Positions 49,001 through 57,460 of a DNA stretch of 64,000 nucleotides are shown piece by piece. Within the stretch, counting starts at the first letter, position 1. Every line of letters begins with the position of its first letter. The position numbers and the translations under genes were made by a program. This DNA is from Bacteroidota bacterium (GTDB lineage Bacteria; Bacteroidota; Ignavibacteria; SZUA-365), in assembly GCA_029907355.1 (NCBI GenBank), contig JARYLZ010000008.1, forward strand, positions 1 to 64,000, written 5' to 3'. Below the pieces are notes generated by a model. The model was not told the DNA's origin. It searched no databases and saw only the letters and a list, made by a program, of their open reading frames with translations.

Positions 49001-49292
49001 TGATTTCCCCGCCGTAATCGTATGTGAACACCGTCCCGAACTTGCCCGTCCCGCTTGTCCTCGGATCATCGTCGCTTTGGAACTCGACCATCACCGCAAG
49101 GACGCGGACCGTATCCGGTAGTGCCCGATGCACGTTCCCGGATTCCCGTGGCGCCCCCCCACTCAGGCCGTGATCGAAGAGGGGTTTCCTCGTCGTCTCC
49201 TTCAAGCCCTGGGCTCGGGCGGGAAGCGTCAGGAGAATGGGAAACGCGAGGACGGTCCCCAGTCGGAACAGCCCTGCTCGTGTCGTCGTCAT
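46089..49292 (-). CDS. M6-like (immune inhibitor A) secreted protein with missing zinc motif and T9SS sorting domain
   Basis: The start at 49292 (MTTTRAGLFR) precedes a signal peptide (LTLPARAQ) and gives 1067 aa. The N-terminal 430 residues have the layout of M6 metallopeptidases: VRVLAVMVEFQSDD, later GLPDLFDTKRG...IGRFGLMDTES and PSAWEKRFLGW, then GGGILIWHIDE. In active M6 enzymes HEFGH stands just before GLPDL; here that position reads ASFGT (residues 274-278), so both zinc histidines and the catalytic glutamate are absent. The middle has FG-GAP/VCBS-like repeats (DIDGDGHSEGV, DADGDGRCDIL). The end (YNWPNPVYDAVTKIRFY ... ESGVYLGHVKAV) is a T9SS sorting domain. It is likely a binding protein rather than a protease. 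Confidence 0.82.
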   Translation of the reverse strand: MTTTRAGLFRLGTVLAFPILLTLPARAQGLKETTRKPLFDHGLSGGAPRESGNVHRALPDTVRVLAVMVEFQSDDDPRTSGTGKFGTVFTYDYGGEIIDPYPHDRAYFQAHLRFLENYVAKASSGRTAVRSHVLEKVVTVPKRIRDYSYRKGESAKPVAELAFDAWTAADSTMPETDFSQWDMFIVFHAGRGRDVDMASYEGVDPTPFDIPSLSFRLEEFRKHFGAEFNGIPVEGGTFRITNTSIMPCTETREISLITGQKALWELSINGLLAASFGTYAGLPDLFDTKRGRTGIGRFGLMDTESIFAFNGICPPAPSAWEKRFLGWAVPREAEAGKRTYSITASRTDQPSTPDLLRVPVTGTEYWLLENRQRDPGGNGQRIVMRVGGQDVELRFPKDTTGFNETDVSALKGVVVDVEDLDWSLPGGRVISGGKEVRVGGGILIWHIDETVIEAGMADNTVNADPKRRGVDLEQAAGPQDIGETIASIFGSEIGKGTPLDYWFSGNISPLYENRFGATTAPDTRANNGAHTHVTMDNFDVPGPVMSVDIALGDEAFSLEPGWPVDLKPHFTGETDGFSVETYDIDGDGGEEIFAAAGCHADGDTVRVFGFHRDASPLIPRAGTALVAEVPGMRSVLRGPLVGRVTAHDHPVLVVPCTDGTELALVVFSTTDGDGDKRFDGLGRIDLPLSAVRNARSSWFMLVRDLVYLTTGPSGDTLHCPARDMHIPLEGENTSLAFLGDSAVFLENGAVVDLADGRVRYPARRSTAASGRSGNCITADIDGDGHSEGVSLNGSLTAVLAGQGTADASGCPMIPIRSASPALAGADADGDGRCDILIADSASVHAVNAAFSSTDHYPTNVPARYTLAARLAGDTRDALFVVGEGLLSQLRTGAVQAEGFPVPLPAEASVVLLPLREDDASVLGIAVAGADGMVYLFRTRNVIHDVGLMWRGRDGDSRHTNRAEHSGAVPFTRNVFFPAERCYNWPNPVYDAVTKIRFYVSTDADVTVNIYDQSGVRVARLAARAMGGLDNEVDWDVSSVESGVYLGHVKAVGAGGSGEKIIKIAVVK

Positions 49293-49424
49293 TCGCCTCT
49301 CACACGGGTGGGTGAATGGAACGCGCGAAGGGGGAAGCGGTCGGAGACGATCCCCCACGCCCCGAAACGGTGCGGGCGAAGACCGCGGGACACCTTTCCG
49401 TGCGCTCGTTCCCTGCCTGCCGCC

Positions 49425-50588
49425 TCAGTTCTTCGAGTCGTCCGCCGGGATCTTCGTCCCATCGTCGGGTGTTGTTTTCGAACGGCCCCAGATGATCGAC
49501 AGGGTGAACCGGAGCGTATCCGCCAGGGGGCTGCGCTCGCTCGAGATGTCGGTCGAGATGTAACTGAAATCGAAACCGTAGATGTCGTACCGGATGCCCG
49601 CCCCGAAAGTCAGGAACCGCCGGTTCCCCCAGTTCGGGTCCTCGTGGAAGAAACCGAAACGCAGGGCGACGAAATCGGAGTACCAGTATTCGAGGCCCGT
49701 GCCGAGCGTGTAGGAATTCCAATCGGTGAGGCGCGTCTTCGCGAGCGCAGTGAAGAAATCGCTGGCCTTCACGCCGGACTTGTGGATGATCAGTTTCGTC
49801 ACGTCGGTGGACCACGTCAGGCGGTTGTACTCCTCGCGGACGATATCGAAGCTCAAGCCGAGCCGCATCGCCGTCGGGAGGGGGTCGGACTGGTCCTGGT
49901 CGATGTACGTGATCGAGGGGCCGATGTTGGAGAATGCAAAACCCGCCCCGAAGCGGTCCCCGAGATCGAAACCGAGGAGGGGAAGAACGAGCTTGGAAGG
50001 CCGGTACAGAACGCCGATATCGCCCGCTACCGCCGTAGCCTGCCCGCTTCCCTGCTCGTTCGCCGTCTGGACAGACGAGAGGCTCGAATGAATCAAGCGC
50101 AGGCCGATGCCCGCCGAGAGGTCCTCGTCGATTCGCGTCCCGTACGACGCCGTGAACGCCATCTCGAAACTCTTGAACGTCCCGAGCTTGTTGTTCGCCT
50201 CGTCACGGTACTCGAACTCGCCGAGGTTCAGGAACGTCAGCGCGGCACCGACTGTCCCGTTGATGCTGGGAATCGACATCTTGAAATTCGCGTACTCGTA
50301 GAAAAGGTCGCTCTGCTGGAATTGCGGTAACCAGTTCGAGTGGCTGAGGCTCAATTCCATTCCCTTCTGGAATCCGAGACCGGCGGGGTTCCAGAAGACG
50401 GCCGATGCGTCGTTCGCCACGGAAACGCCGCTCTCTCCCATCGCGCTGGCGCGTGCACCGGGCGAAATCAGAAGAAACGGAACCGCCGTGCTCGCCGCTC
50501 CCTGGGCGCGGGCGGTCGCGGGCCCTACGACCGACAGGAGAACGGCAAGCGAAAGGGCCGGTAAAAGAATCAGGGTTTTGCGCGTCAT
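49425..50588 (-). CDS. porV: Type IX secretion outer-membrane protein PorV (LptO family)
   Basis: PorV is the T9SS outer-membrane shuttle that passes cargo from the SprA translocon to PorU for processing. The ATG at 50588 (MTRKTLILLP) has GAGG about 6 nt upstream and is preferred to the listed 50594. After the signal peptide (ARAQGA) the mature part begins with VPFLLISPGARASAMGE and NDASAVFWNPAGLG, the PorV/PorQ signature; the rest is a 14-strand-type barrel. At 387 aa it has normal length, with an acidic tail (KTTPDDGTKIPADDSKN). It follows porU by about 90 bp, the classic bacteroidete arrangement. Confidence 0.92.
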   Translation of the reverse strand: MTRKTLILLPALSLAVLLSVVGPATARAQGAASTAVPFLLISPGARASAMGESGVSVANDASAVFWNPAGLGFQKGMELSLSHSNWLPQFQQSDLFYEYANFKMSIPSINGTVGAALTFLNLGEFEYRDEANNKLGTFKSFEMAFTASYGTRIDEDLSAGIGLRLIHSSLSSVQTANEQGSGQATAVAGDIGVLYRPSKLVLPLLGFDLGDRFGAGFAFSNIGPSITYIDQDQSDPLPTAMRLGLSFDIVREEYNRLTWSTDVTKLIIHKSGVKASDFFTALAKTRLTDWNSYTLGTGLEYWYSDFVALRFGFFHEDPNWGNRRFLTFGAGIRYDIYGFDFSYISTDISSERSPLADTLRFTLSIIWGRSKTTPDDGTKIPADDSKN

Positions 50589-50622
50589 CAACATCCTCGT
50601 TTATCGAATTATGAATAACTTA

Positions 50623-50653
50623 AAAGTTTACTGAAAAAGTCTTATTCGATCAA
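50623..50653 (-). promoter_or_regulatory. Candidate promoter before porV
   Basis: The porU-porV spacer is AT-rich. On the minus strand it holds TTG, 20 nt, then TAAACTTT, one base off TAnnTTTG, about 35 nt before the porV start. It could give porV extra transcription relative to porU. Confidence 0.4.
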
Positions 50654-50680
50654 GGGAAGAATGTCATCCCCCAAGGCTCG

Positions 50681-53600
50681 TCAGCGTATGATCGATATGG
50701 TCCCGATCCGTTCGCTTCCCTCTTTCCCGTCCACGGAGGTGCACATCAACTTGTAGAAATAGGTTCCGTTCGCAGGTCTGTCCCCGTCGTCGTCCGTCCC
50801 ATCCCAGAATATGCGAAGAGAACGCTCCGCCGTGTCCCTCGCCTCAAGCTTCCGGATGACCCGCCCGGCGAGTGTGTAGATTTTCAACTCGACGTTGACG
50901 GGTCCCGGCCGGTTATGCGTGAACCCGAACGTCGCTCCGCCGCTCGTGATGGGATTGGGATACACGAAGACATCCCCGAGGGTGAGACCGCCGGCGTGAA
51001 CGGTGAACCAGGTTTCCGCCATGCTCGGGTTGTTGTAGATGTCCCACGCCCTCAGGCGCAGGGTGTGTTTCCCCTCCGGGAGATCGCGGTAACGGTACTC
51101 CACCGTCCCGCGTTGGTACGAGTCCCGTTCGCCGCGGTAGTAGTCGTTGAGGACCGTCCCGACTTCCTCGCCATCGAGCCACGCCTCGATGTTATGGCCG
51201 ATCCCGAGTCCCGTCGTGTTGATGCCGCTCTCGTCCGACAGGTCCGCGATGAGGAGCGGCTGCGCCCCCACCGGGTCCCCCGCCGCGAAGGTCCGCGTGT
51301 CCAGATACAAGGCGATCTCCGGCCCGCGGGTGTCCGTCCCGCTCGAGGAGTCCGAGCCGCCGATCCGGAACGACGTGCAATACCCCGCGCCATCCCGAAC
51401 CCCGTCGTGGAAATACATCGCGAGCCTGCCCGTGCTGTTCTCGTAGGAGATGTCTTTCGGGATGATGAGTGAAATCGAGAATATGCCGTCGCGTATCGTC
51501 ACATCGCCTCGGAACAACAGCCCGCCGAGCACGGTGTACGAGAAACCGCCCCACCCGTCGAGCGGGACCGTGATCCTCCGCTGGGCGTCGTAAAGCGAGA
51601 CCTCCGCCGATCCCGAGAAATCCGTCCACACGGTGGAATCCGGTCGCCGCACGGATGCGGCGATCATGACCCGCGAGAGCGCGCGGAACTGCACCGTATC
51701 GGCTTCCGCGCGCACGCCGTTGACGAGAATGGAATCCACCGTACAGCGGTAACGCGGCAGTGCGAGTCTCATCGCCGGGTCGGCGAAGAGATGGAATTTC
51801 TCGTACCCCGGGTCGGAGTACCACTGCTGCTTGGTCGCGAACACCGCATCGCCGATCCGCTTGACGCGCCCGTCCGGCTCCCGGCCTTTCGCTACGAGGT
51901 TCGTGAAAAACGTCTGGTTGAAGATGGAATTCTGCCCCGAGTACACCACGCGCGGCGCCGAGAGCCCGCCGATCGCTCCCCCGTCCGGTTTGAGGATCAA
52001 GCGCTCCGTCCCGCTCACGAGTTCCGGGCGGTCGTAGAGGCCGAACGTGCAGGTCGCCGCCGCGACGAACGTCAACCGGTCTGCATTCTCCAGTTGCGGT
52101 ACCGTGACGTCCGTGACGAAAATCTGCTCGTGCGCCCAGACGGCGTCGCTGCCGTGCCCCGTGTAATTCACGATGACGGTCCCCGCGTTGATCTGGTCGA
52201 TGAGATCGCTGTTCGCCGACGGTTTACGGCGGCCCTGGGCGGTGTTTTCCGTCGGGTACGAGACGATGTAGATCTTCTTCTGCTCGATCTCGAGCGGCAG
52301 AATGCGTGAGATATCCTCCGACTGGGCGGTATGCACGCTCCCCTCATCCGTCCTCGTCGTGAAACCGTCGTCGGCGACGAGCGTCACGCGGTTCTTCCAC
52401 GCCCCGAACGCCGGCTGGGTCTCGTAAGAAATGATTTTCCGCACCACGTCCTCCGCTTCCGCCGCCGTTCGCACGGGCAGCCTCCCGATGGCGAGATCCA
52501 CCAGCGGATCGTCTCCCGAAACCTGCGCGAAGAAGTCGTCGGTCACGTAACTGCCGATGAGGTTTATCGAATTTTCGGATTCCCAGACCGGCACGACGAT
52601 CTTCTCGTTCGTCGTGATGTTCCGGTAATCGAAATGCCCGTCTCCGAGCAGGAGAACGTAGCGGGGCGTGATCTCCCAGTTGCGGAATGCGAAGGCGAGG
52701 AAATTCCGGATGGCCGCCGGGTCGGCGACACCCCCATTGAATTCGTTGTAAATTTCCGGGAGGGTCACGACCCGCGTCGGGATCGCGTCATCGCCCGGCC
52801 TCTCGCGATGCGCGCGAAGCATCTCGGCGGCGTTCTGGAGGGCAGGGTCGGTGATGATGATGCAGGCAGCTCCCCGCGACCCGTGAAGATCTCCGTACGC
52901 GGCGCGCTCGGGGGGACCGGGAAGACCGAATGCGGACACTGCGGCAGCGATGTACTGGCGCGGCCTCCCCGACACGGCCTCCGCCTGGAATCGCACCGTC
53001 CCTCCGCTGACATCCATGCCGTCGATCAGCCGGACATCCGCATGGTCGGTGACGTCGTAGACGCGCACGTCGCTCGACGAAAAGCCCCCGACCTCGAACG
53101 CGCATACCGCTGAGGTATCAGGGCTGTTGAACAGGAGAACGTCCGACACCGCCGTGAATCGGTGGGCATAGTTCCACTCGATCCAATCGATGTACCCGCC
53201 GCGGCTTCGGTTCGGATCCGTGACGAAGTACTCGACCTTGACGGTGCTGCGGTCGTCCGGAAGGTTGCCCGGCCGCTCGTACAGCCGCACGCCGGAAAAC
53301 GAGGCGATATCGTCACGGTCCGTGTCGAAATTCACCGTCCCCATCGGGATGCTCCCTAGTGTGAAACCGTCGGACACGAGAAAGGAATGTGCGACCTCGG
53401 ATTGGGCGTACAGGGCGATGCGATATCGCACGGGTTCGGTCCGCACGAGACCTTCCAACCGGCGTAAAACAACCTGCGAACTGCCCGTCGCAGTCGGATT
53501 GATCTTCCTCCCGACCCACAGTTTTCCCGAGGAGAAGAAATTGACCGCGTCCTCTTCGTGGAATTCTCTCCCGGTGAACCATGGCGGCCGGTACGCTGTG

Positions 53601-54784
53601 GGTTCGTTCAGGGAAATCTGTTTCTGCATGCGTTTCCCCCGTTCCCCGCCGAATGTCAGGAGATAGGCGTTCGATTTCGCGAAGCGGTGAAGCGAATGCA
53701 CGTAACGGCGTGATGCGGAGTCGTACGACCAGACCACGGTCCCCCTCCCGTAGAAGCGCACCTCGTCCCCTTCATCGAAGCGTCCATCTTCCTCTCCGGT
53801 GACTTCGATCGCGATTTCCTGCATGTCGTCCGGCCGCGGTGCGCCGAGACGGGCGGGGAGTTCATTCCCGCCGTGCCCGAAAACACGGATGGTTCTCGGG
53901 TCGATCCCTGCCGGGTCGATCCCTGCCGCTCGGAACCACCCTGCATTCAACCGGTATATCCCTTCGGCCCCGACTTCGAAACGGTAGAGGGGTGTCTCCA
54001 GCTTCGGTGTCGTCGTTCTCTTGCCCAAGGGACCCATCCTGCCGAGGACCCATCGGGAGGCGATATCGTCGTTGAGCGGCGCGAGACCGAATGTCTCCGC
54101 CTTTCCGCCGTATGTCAGGCTGGGGTCCGGCGGTCCGAAATCGACCCGCACAACCATTCGTCTGATCATGCGAAGGCGCATCGCTCGTGCGTCATAAAGC
54201 ATCGGGAACAAGCGGAGCATTCCGAGAAAACGGTGTCGGGAGATACCGATATCCACCAGGGAAGCGGCTTCAGCGGGTCGAAATCCGGCTTCGTCGTATA
54301 AAGGACCTCTCGGCCATGAGGTTTCCACGTCGCCCCCCCTTCTCCGTACGGTTGGGACGGGGATGAGCAGGACGCCCGAGCTGTCCGTGAAATCGCTCTC
54401 GAGAATCGTTACGCGGTGCCCTTCGAGGCCGGGAAGACCGAGCGGCAATGCTCGATACTTGGTGTCGGGAGCGCCGGCGAGGGCGGGGTACAGCGGTGCC
54501 GCCCCTTCGAATGTGACGCAGGTAAAGGTTCCGCCGGGCGTAGAGAACGCATGCACGTGCATCTCGGGCCGATACTCGATCGTACACCCCGACGCGTCCG
54601 AGGAGAGCAGCCGGATTTCCTGCGCACGCGCCTTCGCTCCCCCTGCGAGGAGAAGGATCGCGGCGAGCAATACGGCCGTTTTCGTGTCCCGGCGGCTGAC
54701 CGTCTGATGCCTTTCCCCGCGGGGCTGTCCTTCGGTTCCCTGCGATGCTCGTGTTCTATCCGGATGGAGCATACGGTCCTTCAT
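50681..54784 (-). CDS. porU: Type IX secretion sortase PorU (C25 family)
   Basis: PorU is a gingipain-like cysteine peptidase on the cell surface that cuts the sorting domain from T9SS cargo and attaches cargo to lipopolysaccharide or releases it. The 1367-aa protein has a hydrophobic signal near residues 35-53 (TAVLLAAILLLAGGA), a long N-terminal beta region, and a C25 core: VLLLGDGHFDYRN near 710, the catalytic histidine in YTGHGSD near 877, and the catalytic cysteine in AAATCTFGLYDRPE near 912. The C-terminus (YPNPITSGGATFGFTH ... ANGTYFYKLMCTSV) is FlgD-like. ATGA joins it to the flippase gene. The 30-residue segment before the signal is odd, but no better start exists. Confidence 0.92.
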   Translation of the reverse strand: MKDRMLHPDRTRASQGTEGQPRGERHQTVSRRDTKTAVLLAAILLLAGGAKARAQEIRLLSSDASGCTIEYRPEMHVHAFSTPGGTFTCVTFEGAAPLYPALAGAPDTKYRALPLGLPGLEGHRVTILESDFTDSSGVLLIPVPTVRRRGGDVETSWPRGPLYDEAGFRPAEAASLVDIGISRHRFLGMLRLFPMLYDARAMRLRMIRRMVVRVDFGPPDPSLTYGGKAETFGLAPLNDDIASRWVLGRMGPLGKRTTTPKLETPLYRFEVGAEGIYRLNAGWFRAAGIDPAGIDPRTIRVFGHGGNELPARLGAPRPDDMQEIAIEVTGEEDGRFDEGDEVRFYGRGTVVWSYDSASRRYVHSLHRFAKSNAYLLTFGGERGKRMQKQISLNEPTAYRPPWFTGREFHEEDAVNFFSSGKLWVGRKINPTATGSSQVVLRRLEGLVRTEPVRYRIALYAQSEVAHSFLVSDGFTLGSIPMGTVNFDTDRDDIASFSGVRLYERPGNLPDDRSTVKVEYFVTDPNRSRGGYIDWIEWNYAHRFTAVSDVLLFNSPDTSAVCAFEVGGFSSSDVRVYDVTDHADVRLIDGMDVSGGTVRFQAEAVSGRPRQYIAAAVSAFGLPGPPERAAYGDLHGSRGAACIIITDPALQNAAEMLRAHRERPGDDAIPTRVVTLPEIYNEFNGGVADPAAIRNFLAFAFRNWEITPRYVLLLGDGHFDYRNITTNEKIVVPVWESENSINLIGSYVTDDFFAQVSGDDPLVDLAIGRLPVRTAAEAEDVVRKIISYETQPAFGAWKNRVTLVADDGFTTRTDEGSVHTAQSEDISRILPLEIEQKKIYIVSYPTENTAQGRRKPSANSDLIDQINAGTVIVNYTGHGSDAVWAHEQIFVTDVTVPQLENADRLTFVAAATCTFGLYDRPELVSGTERLILKPDGGAIGGLSAPRVVYSGQNSIFNQTFFTNLVAKGREPDGRVKRIGDAVFATKQQWYSDPGYEKFHLFADPAMRLALPRYRCTVDSILVNGVRAEADTVQFRALSRVMIAASVRRPDSTVWTDFSGSAEVSLYDAQRRITVPLDGWGGFSYTVLGGLLFRGDVTIRDGIFSISLIIPKDISYENSTGRLAMYFHDGVRDGAGYCTSFRIGGSDSSSGTDTRGPEIALYLDTRTFAAGDPVGAQPLLIADLSDESGINTTGLGIGHNIEAWLDGEEVGTVLNDYYRGERDSYQRGTVEYRYRDLPEGKHTLRLRAWDIYNNPSMAETWFTVHAGGLTLGDVFVYPNPITSGGATFGFTHNRPGPVNVELKIYTLAGRVIRKLEARDTAERSLRIFWDGTDDDGDRPANGTYFYKLMCTSVDGKEGSERIGTISIIR

Positions 54785-56013
54785 ACCTCGGCTGCCCCTT
54801 GGATACAGGAAACCTTGAACGCACCGTACACGCGGACATTCAGGAAGAGGTTGAGGGCGAACGTTCCGATGAAAGCGAGAGCCGCTCCCGTCATACCGAA
54901 GAACGGGATGAGCGCAACGTTCCCCGCGATGAAGAATCCGGACGTGGCGAGAGAGAGTCGCTTGAGGGTACGTCCCTGGCGCTGGGCAGCGAGGAAACCG
55001 TGGAACGGCGTGTTCAACGCCATCAGCGCAGCGCCGATCGCGAGCAATGGCATGACACCCAGGGAGGGGACGTATTTATCCGTGAAAAGCAAAGGCACGA
55101 GAACGATACAAGCGGCGATGAGAACGGCCGTCCCTATGGTGCACCAGAGAACGTTCGCCGTGAGGAGCTTCCGCGGGATGGATGGTTCATGCGCGAAACG
55201 GCGATATGCGCTCGTCGAAAGAGAACGACTGAGGAGGACGATCGGCGTCGCCATCGTGTAGGCGATCGTGTAATATCCGACAGGAACCATCCCGTGGAAG
55301 TAGGAGAGGAGCATTTTGTCCAAGCCGGTCGTCAGGCCGTCGATCACGCGCACGGCGTACATCTCCCGCCCGAACTCCCGAACCTCGGTGCGCAGCCGCG
55401 GCCATTCCGCGCCGAGGGCACGAAACATCGGGCGGAACAGTACCGCCGCAGCCAGGACTGCCGCCCATGTCGTCCCCAGCGTTACGGCGCATGCGGACCA
55501 GAGCGAGAGGGATTGCCCCTTCGCCATCAGCACCAGCAGGGGAAGTGCCAACATGCGGGGCGCGATCACGAATGCCGAGAGCACGCCGATCCTGTTCGCC
55601 CCCTGTCCGAGTGCGAGGATCATTTCCTGCAACGGCAGAATCGCTGCGAGGGGGGCGATCGCCAGAAGTACGGCACCGGTGCCGCTCCCGAACAACGGCC
55701 CGACCACGAACGAGGTGACAGCCGTCATGCAGGCGAGAATGATCCCTGTCGCGAGCGAGGCCGTAAGCAAAACCGCCGCCCGGCGCCGCTGTTCTTCTTC
55801 GCCGTCGGCGATTGCCATGATTCTCGCCCCGGATGCGGAGACGCCCGCATCCGCGAACATGCCGAGGAACGCCAGGACGGCGAAAACGAAGGCATACGAG
55901 CCGACATCCGAAACCGAGAGGCCGCGGGTGAGGACGCTCAGGACGGCGATACCGAGAACGCCGTTCGCGACCTGCGCCGTGAAATGCCACAGGGACTGAC
56001 GCCCAAGGGACAT
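54781..56013 (-). CDS. Polysaccharide flippase (Wzx/MATE-like)
   Basis: This polytopic protein has about 12-14 helices and moves lipid-linked oligosaccharides across the inner membrane. It has the Wzx/PST look: SLWHFTAQVANGVLGIAVLSV, GLSVSDVGSYAFVFAVLAF, and VGYYTIAYTMATP. The ORF track start is 56157 (458 aa), but the ATG at 56013 (MSLGRQSLWHF) is preceded by AGGGGAAAGGGA and fits the family N-terminus; 410 aa result. The promoter-to-start distance (about 225 nt) leaves the longer form possible. It is the first gene of the porU-porV run; a link with LPS, to which T9SS cargo is anchored, would make sense. Confidence 0.85.
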   Translation of the reverse strand: MSLGRQSLWHFTAQVANGVLGIAVLSVLTRGLSVSDVGSYAFVFAVLAFLGMFADAGVSASGARIMAIADGEEEQRRRAAVLLTASLATGIILACMTAVTSFVVGPLFGSGTGAVLLAIAPLAAILPLQEMILALGQGANRIGVLSAFVIAPRMLALPLLVLMAKGQSLSLWSACAVTLGTTWAAVLAAAVLFRPMFRALGAEWPRLRTEVREFGREMYAVRVIDGLTTGLDKMLLSYFHGMVPVGYYTIAYTMATPIVLLSRSLSTSAYRRFAHEPSIPRKLLTANVLWCTIGTAVLIAACIVLVPLLFTDKYVPSLGVMPLLAIGAALMALNTPFHGFLAAQRQGRTLKRLSLATSGFFIAGNVALIPFFGMTGAALAFIGTFALNLFLNVRVYGAFKVSCIQGAAEV

Positions 56014-56245
56014 TCCCTTTCCCCTGACAAATTCCCCGCCTCTTTCCGAGAACGCTGCATCTCGGCTCGCTTGTGTGCTCCCCCTCAAGCCTTCCGCCCC
56101 GCCGTTGGATGCAGGGGACATTCCTCTCATTTCCGCACGATACGAAAACGCCGACACCCGTTCCTCATGTGAGGTTTTTCAACTGCGAACAGGTAACGAT
56201 GTGTCGATAGCGTCCGTACCGGTGAAGAATGTTTTTATCGTCGAC

Positions 56246-56275
56246 AATATATCTCCCGTTCCTTACCCGTGTCAA
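56246..56275 (-). promoter_or_regulatory. Canonical sigma70-like promoter for the flippase-porU-porV operon
   Basis: On the minus strand TTGACA, an 18-nt spacer and TATATT stand immediately after the methionine sulfoxide reductase gene; the -35 box overlaps its last codons. This differs from the TAnnTTTG type seen elsewhere in the window. Confidence 0.5.
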
Positions 56276-56790
56276 GCGCTTTCGGCGGCGCTTTCCGGCC
56301 GGATAAGCTTCGTACAGCGAAGGAGAACTTGCGACATGACGCGGGCCACGCTCTCGAGGAAGAGACGTTCATCTTTGCCGAACCGCCCCTCGAGCGGACT
56401 GTCGACGTCGAGAACACCGAAGAGATCGCCCTTGATGATGAGCGGGACGACGATCTCCGACCGGCTGTCGGGGTCGCACGCGATATGTCCCGGGAACCCC
56501 CTCACGTCATCCACGACGACTGTACTCCGATCTCGCGCGGCCGTTCCGCACACCCCTTTCCCCATCTCGATCTGCGAGCAGGCGGGTTTCCCGTGAAACG
56601 GGCCGAGCTGGAGAACGTCGCCGTAACGAAGGTAAAATCCTGCCCAATTGACGTTCTCCATCGACCAGTACAACAGGGAGGCGGTGTTCGCCAGGATTCC
56701 GAGATCGGTGTTCGGCCCTTCCGTGAGCGCGTGGAGGTTCACGAGCATCTCGCTGTACCGGCAACCTGTCTTGATCGTGATGTCGGTCAT
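56272..56790 (-). CDS. msrC: Free methionine-R-sulfoxide reductase (GAF domain)
   Basis: This enzyme reduces free L-methionine-R-sulfoxide with thioredoxin. The listed ORF has a shadow N-terminus; the ATG at 56790 (MTDITIKTGCRYSEM) is preceded by GGAGGCGG and gives 172 aa, the normal size. The single GAF domain carries VNWAGFYLRYGDVLQLGPF, the cysteine pair in ACSQIEMGKGVCGTAA, and the third cysteine in HIACDPDSRSEIVVPL, all matching the YebR family. It is divergent from the small outer-membrane protein gene across 100 bp and sits directly before the flippase operon promoter. Confidence 0.92.
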   Translation of the reverse strand: MTDITIKTGCRYSEMLVNLHALTEGPNTDLGILANTASLLYWSMENVNWAGFYLRYGDVLQLGPFHGKPACSQIEMGKGVCGTAARDRSTVVVDDVRGFPGHIACDPDSRSEIVVPLIIKGDLFGVLDVDSPLEGRFGKDERLFLESVARVMSQVLLRCTKLIRPESAAESA

Positions 56791-56850
56791 GGGATCCGCC
56801 TCCCGGCGTTGGTGGGTCGTCGATCGCTTTCCGATGAGCAGAAAAGGTAC

Positions 56851-56858
56851 TATGTTTG
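56851..56858 (+). promoter_or_regulatory. TAnnTTTG promoter element for the small outer-membrane protein
   Basis: TATGTTTG matches the Bacteroidota -7 consensus exactly, 32 bp before the ATG at 56891. A clear TAAGGAG ribosome-binding site follows. No neat TTG is found at the usual -33 distance. Confidence 0.5.
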
Positions 56859-56890
56859 TCCAGAATCGACAAATCCGATAAGGAGATGCC

Positions 56891-57460
56891 ATGGAAAGAT
56901 TCAGCATCGCGTGCATGGGAATCGTTTTCTTCTTGTGCACCTCAGGCATGTCGGGACAGTCGAGCGCGGGTGCGCTCCAACCTCTTTCGCGTGAAGCCGT
57001 GACGCTTTGGAGCACCTCAGCCGTGCCCGCCAACGCCCCACAGAACGAGGACATGTTCAAGAACAACACCTTGTGGGCTGTGGGATTCCACTTGGGTCTC
57101 CTGTCGGGTATAGGGGTCAGTGGACGTTTTCACCCGCCTGGGCGTTTTGCATTCCAGTTGACGGCGGGCGGCATCGGGCTCAAGGACGTCGTGACATTCA
57201 ACAGCGGGCTGGAAGTGCAGTTCGATTTCGACACCGACCGGAGAACGCGTTTCTATGGCTACGCCGCTGCGGGATATTACTACTGGGAAGACAAGGCCGG
57301 CGTCCAGGATATCGGCCCGTTCCGCGCAGGTCTCGGTGTGGCGTACGAGTGGGATATTTCCCCGAAGCTGATCTTCATGGCGAACCTCGGTGTCACGTAC
57401 TTCAGTACGGGTACGGTGCTTCCCATCCCCCAGGCAGGGCTCTACTACTATTTCAACTGA
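56891..57460 (+). CDS. Small outer-membrane beta-barrel protein of unknown function
   Basis: This 189-aa protein has a signal peptide (MERFSIACMGIVFFLCTSGM, cleaved near GQSSAG) and a short acidic/proline linker. About eight amphipathic strands follow (LWAVGFHLGLLSGIGVSGRF, RFYGYAAAGYYYW, AGLGVAYEWDISP), ending in a terminal aromatic strand AGLYYYFN. This is the plan of a small 8-stranded outer-membrane barrel (OmpW/OmpX-like size), but no named family was recognised. It has a TATGTTTG promoter and strong SD. Its 3' end overlaps the convergent phosphatase gene by 8 bp. Confidence 0.8.
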   Translation: MERFSIACMGIVFFLCTSGMSGQSSAGALQPLSREAVTLWSTSAVPANAPQNEDMFKNNTLWAVGFHLGLLSGIGVSGRFHPPGRFAFQLTAGGIGLKDVVTFNSGLEVQFDFDTDRRTRFYGYAAAGYYYWEDKAGVQDIGPFRAGLGVAYEWDISPKLIFMANLGVTYFSTGTVLPIPQAGLYYYFN

